Shown piece by piece: positions 57,247 to 64,000 of a DNA stretch of 64,000 bases (the first letter of the stretch is position 1; the number at the start of each line of letters is the position of its first letter). Origin of the DNA: Acidovorax temperans (lineage in GTDB: Bacteria; Pseudomonadota; Gammaproteobacteria; Burkholderiales; Burkholderiaceae_C). Under the pieces are notes generated by a model. It had not been told where the DNA came from. It ran no database searches and worked only from the letters and a program-made list of their open reading frames with translations. The stretch covers positions 735,501-799,500 of the forward strand of contig NZ_VFPV01000001.1 in assembly GCF_006716905.1 (NCBI RefSeq), written 5' to 3'. Position numbers and translations under genes: made by a program.

Positions 57247-57978
57247 TCAGCCCGGCATCGGATCACGATGCGCGGACGCTATTTGTTCAGAGGTTTTGCC
57301 AAAACGGCGCTCACGCGATTGGAAGGAGTCCAATGCCTCGTCGAGAGCCGCTTCGTCGAAGTCGGGCCACAGACGGTCACTGAAAAACAGCTCGGAGTAT
57401 GCGGCCTGCCACAGCAGAAAATTGCTGATGCGCATCTCGCCGCCGGTGCGGATGATCAGGTCAGGGTCAGGCACATGGGACATGCCCATGGCGGCGTGCA
57501 GGCTTGCTTCGGTAATCGGCATACCCTTCGCGGCCAAGCCAGCTGCTGCTTGCGCGATGTCCCAGCGGCCACCGTAGTTGAAGCACACGTTCAGGATGAG
57601 GCGGTGGTTGTCAGCCGTGGCCGCCTCCGCCTGGGCCAGGCCCTCACTCACTTTGGCAGACAGACCTTCGCGGCTGCCGACAAAGTGCAACTGCACGCCA
57701 TCCTTCTTGAGCTGGGGAACCTCACGGCCCAGGGCCATCGCGAGAAGCTCCATGAGGCCCGAGACCTCATCGGCCGGGCGGTTCCAGTTTTCAGAAGAGA
57801 AAGCAAAAACGGTCAGGACGGAAACGCCCCGCTGCACGCACGCACGTACGCAGCGACGAAGCGAATCCACCCCTTGCTTGTGCCCCGCCAAACGCGGCAG
57901 AAAACGACGTTTGGCCCAGCGGCCGTTGCCATCCATGACGATGGCAATGTGGTGTGGCACCACCGGGGAATCAGACAT
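57247..57978 (-). CDS. uppS: Undecaprenyl diphosphate synthase
   Basis: 243 residues, cis-prenyltransferase giving the lipid carrier for cell-wall precursors. Catalytic Asp in HIAIVMDGNGRWAKRR; others are SVLTVFAFSSENWNRP and DLIIRTGGEMRISNFLLWQAAY, with the C-terminal SELFFSDRLWPDF. Confidence 0.98.
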   Translation of the reverse strand: MSDSPVVPHHIAIVMDGNGRWAKRRFLPRLAGHKQGVDSLRRCVRACVQRGVSVLTVFAFSSENWNRPADEVSGLMELLAMALGREVPQLKKDGVQLHFVGSREGLSAKVSEGLAQAEAATADNHRLILNVCFNYGGRWDIAQAAAGLAAKGMPITEASLHAAMGMSHVPDPDLIIRTGGEMRISNFLLWQAAYSELFFSDRLWPDFDEAALDEALDSFQSRERRFGKTSEQIASAHRDPMPG

Positions 57979-58010
57979 GTCAACGATCAGCCAGCTCCAG
58001 CGGTGGGAGC

Positions 58011-58571
58011 TCAGACCGCCATGATTTCTTGTTCTTTGGCCGCGACCAAAGTATCGATCTCGGCAATATGCTTGTCTGTGAACTTCTGAACGTCGGCTTC
58101 TGCGCGCTTTTGGTCGTCTTCAGAAGCGAGTTTGTCCTTGACCAGCTTCTTGACCCCTTCATTGGCGTCGCGGCGCAGGTTGCGCACGGCGATCTTGGCG
58201 CTTTCACCCTCATTGCGGGCCAGCTTGGTCATTTCCTTGCGGCGCTCTTCGCTCATGGGTGGCATGGGGACGCGGATCAACTCGCCCATGGAGGCAGGGT
58301 TCAAACCCAGATCGCTTTCACGGATGGCCTTTTCAATCTTGGCGCCCATGCCCTTTTCCCAAGGCTGGACGCTGATGGTACGCGAGTCGAGCAAGGTCAC
58401 GTTGGCCACTTGACTCAGGGGCACCATGGAGCCGTAGTACTCGACTTGAATGCTGTCCAGCAAAGCAGGGTTGGCACGGCCCGTGCGGATTTTTTGCAGG
58501 TTGTTCTTGAACGCTGCGATGGACTGGTCCATCTTGGTTTCAGCGGTTTTCTTGATATCGGCAATCGTCAT
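58011..58571 (-). CDS. frr: Ribosome recycling factor
   Basis: 186 residues, standard length. Motifs [20 protein letters not shown] and [17 protein letters not shown]. Between pyrH and uppS as in most bacteria. Confidence 0.98.
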   Translation of the reverse strand: MTIADIKKTAETKMDQSIAAFKNNLQKIRTGRANPALLDSIQVEYYGSMVPLSQVANVTLLDSRTISVQPWEKGMGAKIEKAIRESDLGLNPASMGELIRVPMPPMSEERRKEMTKLARNEGESAKIAVRNLRRDANEGVKKLVKDKLASEDDQKRAEADVQKFTDKHIAEIDTLVAAKEQEIMAV

Positions 58572-58614
58572 GATGGGTTCCTTGGGGCGAGACTGCTGGG
58601 GTTCTTGGGGAAGG

Positions 58615-59337
58615 TCAGGCGTACACCAACGTACCTTCGTCCTCGCCCATCACCACGCGCCGCAGGGCGCCATGCTTGATGATGGAGAACACTCGCACTG
58701 GCAGTTTTTGATCACGGCACAAGGCAAATGCGGTAGCGTCCATGATGCCCAGATTGCGGGACATGGCCTCATCAAAGCTGAGCTTCGTGTAACGCGTGGC
58801 AGTGGGATCCTTGTGAGGGTCGGCAGTATAAACGCCGTCCACCTTCGTTGCCTTGAGTACCACTTCAGCGCCGATCTCGGCACCACGCAGAGCGGCAGCC
58901 GTGTCCGTGGTGAAGAAGGGGTTGCCCGTGCCTGCCGCAAACACCACCACCTTGCCCTCTTCGAGGTACTGGAGTGCCTTGGGGCGGACATAGGGTTCCA
59001 CCACCTGTTCAATCGCAATGGCAGACATCACGCGAGCGGTGAGGCCCTGCTTGTCCATGGCATCTGCCAGGGCCAGCGCGTTCATCACGGTGGCCAGCAT
59101 GCCCATGTAGTCAGCGGTTGCTCGGTCCATACCGACTGAGCCACCCGCCACACCACGAAAAATATTACCCCCCCCAATCACCACCGCGACCTGGACACCC
59201 AGGCGGGTCACATCAGCAATTTCCTCCACCATGCGGACGATGGTGGCGCGGTTGATACCAAAGGAGTCATCGCCCATCAGCGCCTCACCGGACAGCTTGA
59301 GCAAGATACGCTTGTGGGCTGGCGCGGCGATGGTCAT
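58615..59337 (-). CDS. pyrH: UMP kinase
   Basis: 240 residues, amino-acid-kinase fold. [14 protein letters not shown] at residue 9, [11 protein letters not shown] near 57, and [15 protein letters not shown] near 145. ATG 59337 is preceded by TTGGAGAAA; the frame to 59352 adds five residues and lacks a site. Confidence 0.98.
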   Translation of the reverse strand: MTIAAPAHKRILLKLSGEALMGDDSFGINRATIVRMVEEIADVTRLGVQVAVVIGGGNIFRGVAGGSVGMDRATADYMGMLATVMNALALADAMDKQGLTARVMSAIAIEQVVEPYVRPKALQYLEEGKVVVFAAGTGNPFFTTDTAAALRGAEIGAEVVLKATKVDGVYTADPHKDPTATRYTKLSFDEAMSRNLGIMDATAFALCRDQKLPVRVFSIIKHGALRRVVMGEDEGTLVYA

Positions 59338-59390
59338 GGGCAATTTCTCCAATGGTTGATGGTGTTTGGGGGTTGAGCGGGGACGAAAAA

Positions 59391-60317
59391 TTAGGCAGCA
59401 GCCTTGGCAGCGGCCACTTGTGCAGCCACTTCAGCTGCAAAGTCGTCCACCTTCTTTTCAATGCCTTCACCCACCACGTACAGCGTGAAGCTCTTCACGG
59501 TGGTGTTGGCGGCCTTGAGCATTTGGGCCACAGTTTGCTTGCCGTCAGCAGCCTTCACAAAGACCTGGTCAGCCAGCGAGACTTCCTTCAGGTACTTCTG
59601 CACTGCGCCGTCGATGCGCTTGGCGGTGATTTCAGCGCTTTGGGCAGGCTTGCCAGCAGCGATCAGTTCCTTGTTGGCTTCGTCAGCCTTGCCTTCGGCC
59701 ACCGAGCGCTCCTTGGCGATCAGGTCAGCAGGCACGTCAGCGCTAGTCAGGGCCACGGGCTTCATGGCAGCGATGTGCATGGCCACGTCCTTGGCAGCCA
59801 CTTCGTCGCCTTCGAACTCGACGACCACACCAATGCGCGAGCCGTGCAGGTAAGAAGCCAGCTTGGAGCCAGAGAAGTACTGGAAGCGGCGGAACGACAT
59901 GTTTTCGCCGATCTTGCCGATCAGGCCCTTGCGCACGTCTTCCAGGGTGGGGCCGAAGCTGTCTTGCTCGTAGGCCAGAGCGCCCAGGGCTTCAATGCTG
60001 GCAGGCTTGTGCTTGGCGACCAGCTCCGCTGCGGCCTTGGCCATGGCGATGAAGCTGTCGTTCTTGGACACGAAGTCAGTTTCGCTGTTCACTTCCACCA
60101 GGGCACCCGTGGTGCCGTCGATGAAGCTGGCGACCACGCCTTCAGCGGTGATGCGGGAAGCGGCCTTGCCTGCCTTGGTGCCGAGCTTGACGCGCAGCAG
60201 CTCTTCAGCCTTGGCCATGTCGCCATCAGCTTCCGTCAGAGCCTTCTTGCATTCCATCATGGGGGCGTCGGTCTTGCCACGCAGTTCAGCAACCATGCTT
60301 GCGGTAATTGCAGCCAT
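59391..60317 (-). CDS. tsf: Elongation factor Ts
   Basis: 308 residues; nucleotide exchange factor for EF-Tu. Signatures [21 protein letters not shown] and the conserved [10 protein letters not shown]. Lies after rpsB with a hairpin terminator in the 108-bp gap. Confidence 0.98.
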   Translation of the reverse strand: MAAITASMVAELRGKTDAPMMECKKALTEADGDMAKAEELLRVKLGTKAGKAASRITAEGVVASFIDGTTGALVEVNSETDFVSKNDSFIAMAKAAAELVAKHKPASIEALGALAYEQDSFGPTLEDVRKGLIGKIGENMSFRRFQYFSGSKLASYLHGSRIGVVVEFEGDEVAAKDVAMHIAAMKPVALTSADVPADLIAKERSVAEGKADEANKELIAAGKPAQSAEITAKRIDGAVQKYLKEVSLADQVFVKAADGKQTVAQMLKAANTTVKSFTLYVVGEGIEKKVDDFAAEVAAQVAAAKAAA

Positions 60318-60362
60318 CTGTGTTCCTTCCGTATTCAGTTCAAAGTATTTAAAACTCGGGAT

Positions 60363-60389
60363 AAAAAAAGGGGGCTAACCAGGAGCCCC
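60363..60389 (-). terminator. Attenuating terminator between rpsB and tsf
   Basis: GGGGCT pairs with AGCCCC over a seven-base loop, followed by a run of T on the minus strand. Because tsf and the genes after it need to be expressed, it is probably partial. Confidence 0.8.
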
Positions 60390-60425
60390 GCTTTCCTTCG
60401 CGACCGCAGTCGCGCAGTCGGGTGC

Positions 60426-61178
60426 TTAGGCAGCCGACTCTTGCACTTCCACGAATTCGTCGGTGCTTTCCGAAGCAGCAGCCTTCACGACTTCGTTCAC
60501 AGCGTTGGCGCGGCCTTCGATGATCGCGTCAGCAATGCCGCGGGCGTACAGCGTCACAGCCTTGGCCGAGTCGTCGTTACCGGGGATCACGTAGTCGATG
60601 CCTTCTGGGGAGTGGTTCGTATCGACCACACCGATCAGAGGAATGCCCAGCTTCTTGGCTTCGGCCACAGCAATCTTGTGGAAACCCACGTCGATGATGA
60701 AGATGGCGTCAGGCAAAGCAGCCATATCCTGGATGCCGCCGATGTCCTTTTCCAGCTTGGCGATTTCGCGGCTGAAAGTCAGTTGTTCTTTCTTGCTCAG
60801 GTTGTCCAGGCCGGTTTCCAGCTGGGCCTTCATGTCCTTCAGGCGCTTGATGGAAGTCTTCACCGTCTTGAAGTTGGTGAGCATGCCGCCCAGCCAGCGC
60901 TGGTCCACGAAAGGCACGCCAGCGCGTTGCGCTTCAGTAGCCAGAATTTCACGGGCTTGGCGCTTTGTGCCGACCATCAGGATCGTGCCGCGGTTGGCAG
61001 CCAGTTGCTTGGCGAACTTTTGGGCTTCCTGGAACAGTGGCAGCGACTTTTCCAGGTTGATGATGTGAATCTTGTTGCGATGGCCGAAGATGTAGGGGGC
61101 CATCTTGGGGTTCCAGAAGCGGGTTTGGTGACCGAAGTGGACACCGGCTTCCAGCATTTCGCGCATGGTAACGGACAT
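60426..61178 (-). CDS. rpsB: 30S ribosomal protein S2
   Basis: 250 residues. Starts [39 protein letters not shown] and [19 protein letters not shown] are typical. ATG 61178, with TTGGAG upstream. First gene of the long minus-strand run that reaches to 46154. Confidence 0.98.
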   Translation of the reverse strand: MSVTMREMLEAGVHFGHQTRFWNPKMAPYIFGHRNKIHIINLEKSLPLFQEAQKFAKQLAANRGTILMVGTKRQAREILATEAQRAGVPFVDQRWLGGMLTNFKTVKTSIKRLKDMKAQLETGLDNLSKKEQLTFSREIAKLEKDIGGIQDMAALPDAIFIIDVGFHKIAVAEAKKLGIPLIGVVDTNHSPEGIDYVIPGNDDSAKAVTLYARGIADAIIEGRANAVNEVVKAAASESTDEFVEVQESAA

Positions 61179-61206
61179 AAAATACTCCAAAGGTTGGGTC
61201 TAAAAT

Positions 61207-61260
61207 CCAGCCCCATAATTTGTTACTTCTGCTGAAGTGACAACACCTTGACGGGGCTGG
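61207..61260 (-). promoter_or_regulatory. Structured leader upstream of rpsB
   Basis: On the transcript CCAGCCCC pairs with GGGGCTGG (eight pairs). It encloses an inner hairpin, TTGT and ACTTC pairing with GAAGT and ACAA around a four-base loop. It lies 29 bp before the rpsB start. In E. coli S2 represses its own message through the rpsB leader; the same is inferred here from position. Confidence 0.65.
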
Positions 61261-61351
61261 TTTGCGATTGGCTTTGCCGCAACTGCTGCGCTCAGGCCGA
61301 AAGGACCACGCGCCACTGCATACAGCAAAACCCAAAGATTCTAGCACACCC

Positions 61352-62698
61352 ATGCAAGCCGACCTGATCGCAACCCGGGCCTTGGTACAGGCGGGCGCCC
61401 TGACTGCCGCCCAGGCGATGGACGAATCCATGCGCCTAGCGCAAGCCCCCGCCGCCGCCCATGCCTTTGTATCCGAGCGCTTTGAAGCAGAGCGCGAGCG
61501 CCTTCAACACACAGAAACAGCACACCTGCCGCTGGCTGGGCTGGCTATTTCTGTCAAAGATCTTTTTGACGTGGCGGGGCAAGTCACTACGGCAGGCTCC
61601 CTCGCCTTGCAAGACGCACCCGCCGCAACCAGCGATGCGCCCGCCGTGGCGCGTTTGCGGGCCGCTGGCGGCAGCATCGTCGGGCGCACGCACATGGTGG
61701 AATTCGCTTTCTCCGGCATCGGCACCAACCCACATTTCCCAACGCCCGCCGCGTTCGACTACCGCTTTGGCCCCCTGCCCGGGGCAGCGCGGGCGCCCGG
61801 CGGGTCTTCTTCCGGCGCCGCAGTGTCGGTCGCCAGTGGTGCGTGCTACGCAGCGCTGGGCTCAGACACCGGGGGGTCGATTCGCATTCCTGCCGCGTTC
61901 AACGGCATCGTGGGTTTCAAAAGCACAGCCCGCCTGGTGCCCACCACTGGCGCCGTGCCACTGTCCACCACCCTCGACACCACCTGCGCCATGACCCGCA
62001 GCGTGCGCGATGCCATCGTGGTGCATGAGGTTTTGGCCGCGCGCCGCGTCACCCGCAGCTCGGCCCCCTTGTCTGCCTGGCGCCTGGCCGTGCCAACCCA
62101 TACATTTCTCGATGGACTGGATGGCACCGTGAGCACAGCCTTCCAGCGCACGCTGGACCTGCTGCGCCAGGCTGGTGCACAGATCGAGTCGATTGATTTG
62201 CCAGAAACGGGCGAGCTGGGCCCCATGCAGGCGCAGGGCACCCTGGCTGCCGCCGAAAGCTACGCCTGGCATCGCCCGGTGCTGGCCCGGCATGCCGAGC
62301 AATACGACCCGCGCGTGCGCAGCCGGATCGAGCGCGGCGCAGCGATGAGCGCGGCCGACTACATCCACCTGCAGCACGCGAGGCAAGCGTGGATATCGCG
62401 AATGGAAGCGCGGGTTGCAGGCTTTGATGCCCTGCTCTCCCCCACCGTCGCCATCGTGCCGCCCCTGCTGTCTGACGTAGCCCCAGGGGAAGCGCGTGAC
62501 GCAGCCTTCTTCCAGGCCAACGCCTTGGTTCTGCGCAATACCAGCGTGGTCAACATGCTGGATGGGTGCGCCTTGTCACTGCCCTGCCATGTGCGGGGCG
62601 AGTTGCCCGTGGGCTTGATGGTCTGGCAGGCCGCAGGGCGTGACGATGCCGTCTTGAACGTTGGCCAACGCATCGAAGAATTACTACAAAAACAATAG
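61352..62698 (+). CDS. Amidase signature family hydrolase
   Basis: 448 residues. The Ser-cisSer-Lys triad is visible: Lys in ISVKDLFDVAG near residue 73, then the Gly/Ser-rich PGGSSSGAAVSVASG near 150 and SDTGGSIRIPAAFNG near 175. Family includes GatA and many amide hydrolases; no gatC or gatB is adjacent, so a substrate is not predicted. Its last codons and stop lie in a copy of the dispersed repeat. ATG 61352; the open frame to 61262 is not family sequence. Confidence 0.85.
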   Translation: MQADLIATRALVQAGALTAAQAMDESMRLAQAPAAAHAFVSERFEAERERLQHTETAHLPLAGLAISVKDLFDVAGQVTTAGSLALQDAPAATSDAPAVARLRAAGGSIVGRTHMVEFAFSGIGTNPHFPTPAAFDYRFGPLPGAARAPGGSSSGAAVSVASGACYAALGSDTGGSIRIPAAFNGIVGFKSTARLVPTTGAVPLSTTLDTTCAMTRSVRDAIVVHEVLAARRVTRSSAPLSAWRLAVPTHTFLDGLDGTVSTAFQRTLDLLRQAGAQIESIDLPETGELGPMQAQGTLAAAESYAWHRPVLARHAEQYDPRVRSRIERGAAMSAADYIHLQHARQAWISRMEARVAGFDALLSPTVAIVPPLLSDVAPGEARDAAFFQANALVLRNTSVVNMLDGCALSLPCHVRGELPVGLMVWQAAGRDDAVLNVGQRIEELLQKQ

Positions 62699-62745
62699 CT
62701 GCTGGCGCTTATCTACAAAGCGCTAGAGCCCCATTTCGCTATCAA
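62691..62745. repeat. Dispersed palindromic repeat, copy 6 (amidase/DadA gap)
   Basis: AACAATAGCTGCTGGCGCTT, then ATCTACAAAGCGCTAGAGCC and CCATTTCGCTATCAA. It provides the amidase stop (TAG within ATAGCTG) and ends just before the next start codon. Confidence 0.8.
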
Positions 62746-62748
62746 TCC

Positions 62749-63975
62749 ATGAAGATCGCCATCGTGGGCGCCGGAATCATCGGCGTCACCACTGCATACG
62801 AGTTTGCGCACGACGGCCATGAAGTCACCGTGCTGGAACAACGCAGCGCAGCAGCGGAAGAAGCCAGTTTTGCCAACGCCGGCCTGTTATCGCCCTATCT
62901 GACCACCCCTTGCACCATCGCGGGCAAACCGAGCCCCACAGCGCAGCGCCCTTGGCACACGCACACCGGCATTCGGCTGGCCCAGGGGGCTGGGCTGCAC
63001 GAACTGGCCTGGCTGTGGCGCTGGCGCCGCAGCCACACGCCCCTGTCCACCCTGGAGAGCCTGGCCCGATACAGCCGTGAACGCACGCAAGCGATTGCTG
63101 CGCGCCACGAGCTGGACTTTGAAGCCAGCACGGGCCGACTGCTGTTTTTCCGCACCACCAAGCAACGCGCGCAGTACCAGCCGCTGCTGGACTGGATGCG
63201 CGAGGCGGGCACGGCAGTGCAAGACATGGACGCAGATGCAGCGCGCCAAGTAGAACCCGGTCTCTCGCCCGAGGCCCCGCTGCACAGCGCAGTGTTGCTG
63301 CCCCATGCCGTGTCAGGCAACTGCCGGCTGTTCGCGCAAATGCTGCGCCAGGGCATGCAGGGGGCCGGGGTGCAATTTGTTTTCAATGCCCAGGTGACCA
63401 GCTTGTCGAGCCAGCCCACGGGAATCTGGGTGAATGGCGAGCCCGACATGCGCCGTTTTGATGCAGTGGTGGTGTGCGCGGGCGCAGCCTCGCACACACT
63501 GCTGCGCCCGCGCGGCATTCGGCTGCCCATGGCCCCGGTGTTTGGCTACTCGGTAAGCGCCCCTTTGCGCGAAGCCACCCATGCGCCGCTGACCAGCGCA
63601 CTGGACGTACAAGAGCAAATCACCATCACCCGCCAGGGCCAACGCGTGCGCATCACCGGCGGCGCCGAGCTGGGCTCGCCCCAGGCTGCCCACCACCACG
63701 CCACGCTCCAAAAGCTGTACCGCACCGTCAACGACTGGTTTCCGGGAGGGGCGCAGTTGTCGGGCCCGCTGCAAATCTGGCGCGGCGCCCGCCCCACCCT
63801 GACCGATGGCGCCCCAGCCCTGGGCAGCACCGCCCTGCCCGGCATCTGGCTGAACACCGGTCATGGAGCGGGTGGCTGGGCACTGGCCTGCGGTTGCGCT
63901 CGTGCTTTGGCAGACATGCTGAGCCAACGCGCACCAGAGATCAGCGTGCAGGGGCTGGAAGCGCAGCGCTTCTGA
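62749..63975 (+). CDS. DadA-like D-amino-acid dehydrogenase
   Basis: 408-residue FAD flavoprotein of the DAO family. The N-terminal dinucleotide motif is IAIVGAGIIGVTTAYEFAHDG with LEQRS following; the C-terminal end has IWRGARPTLTDGAPALG and LNTGHGAGGWALACGCARALADML, typical of DadA. It deaminates D-amino acids to keto acids with the respiratory chain. No strong ribosome-binding site precedes ATG 62749, which follows the dispersed repeat by 3 bp. Confidence 0.88.
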   Translation: MKIAIVGAGIIGVTTAYEFAHDGHEVTVLEQRSAAAEEASFANAGLLSPYLTTPCTIAGKPSPTAQRPWHTHTGIRLAQGAGLHELAWLWRWRRSHTPLSTLESLARYSRERTQAIAARHELDFEASTGRLLFFRTTKQRAQYQPLLDWMREAGTAVQDMDADAARQVEPGLSPEAPLHSAVLLPHAVSGNCRLFAQMLRQGMQGAGVQFVFNAQVTSLSSQPTGIWVNGEPDMRRFDAVVVCAGAASHTLLRPRGIRLPMAPVFGYSVSAPLREATHAPLTSALDVQEQITITRQGQRVRITGGAELGSPQAAHHHATLQKLYRTVNDWFPGGAQLSGPLQIWRGARPTLTDGAPALGSTALPGIWLNTGHGAGGWALACGCARALADMLSQRAPEISVQGLEAQRF

Positions 63976-64000
63976 ACCCACGCTGCGCCCACCCCATGGG

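Overview
The window looks like chromosomal core sequence of a betaproteobacterium of the order Burkholderiales, most likely a Comamonadaceae member close to Acidovorax. The basis is the high GC content, AddAB-type recombination genes instead of RecBCD, the rpsB-tsf-pyrH-frr-uppS-cdsA-dxr-rseP-bamA-skp-lpxD-fabZ-lpxA-lpxB-rnhB order, and several copies of a roughly 60-bp repeat (ATAGCTGCT..GCGCTT..AAGCGCTA) that I remember from this family. No tRNA, rRNA, CRISPR array or prophage was seen.

Layout. 1-9.5 kb, mostly minus strand: the 5' part of dnaX with an A9 slippery run, the 4.5S RNA gene ffs on the plus strand, a flavoprotein, and addB-addA. 9.5-15.2 kb, plus strand: trxA, rho, rpmE type B, an ArnT-like membrane glycosyltransferase and a MATE transporter. 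15.2-31.2 kb is a phosphate island. It has a complete pstSCAB-phoU-phoB-phoR operon behind a Pho box, then a periplasmic binding protein, ppx, a basic ribbon-helix-helix-like protein behind a 31-bp palindrome, sixA and ppk1. It ends with a three-gene operon of an OlsB-like N-acyltransferase, a PlcP-like metallophosphoesterase and an Agt-like glycosyltransferase. I read that operon as a phosphate-starvation lipid-remodelling module; it has been tested only by motif reading.

31.3-40.8 kb: an IS5-family element, then glmM, folP, ftsH, an IS630-family element, rlmE, divergent yhbY with a small glycosyltransferase gene, a DUF4149 membrane protein and greA. The IS630 copy sits 5 nt after the rlmE stop and separates rlmE from ftsH. 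41-46 kb: carA, an unrecognised small gene and carB, all minus, with a structured carA leader. 46-61.2 kb: one long minus-strand run from rpsB down to an rRNA/tRNA methyltransferase gene, covering translation factors, UMP kinase, isoprenoid and phospholipid synthesis, outer-membrane assembly and lipid A. 61.3-64 kb, plus strand: an amidase and a DadA-like D-amino-acid dehydrogenase.

The most interesting signals are the phosphate/lipid-remodelling neighbourhood (including a ppk Pho box inside the upstream gene's coding end), the palindrome-fronted basic protein between ppx and sixA-ppk, the A9 run in dnaX with stops in both shifted frames, and the dispersed repeat that lies inside conserved genes and supplies stop codons and C-termini.
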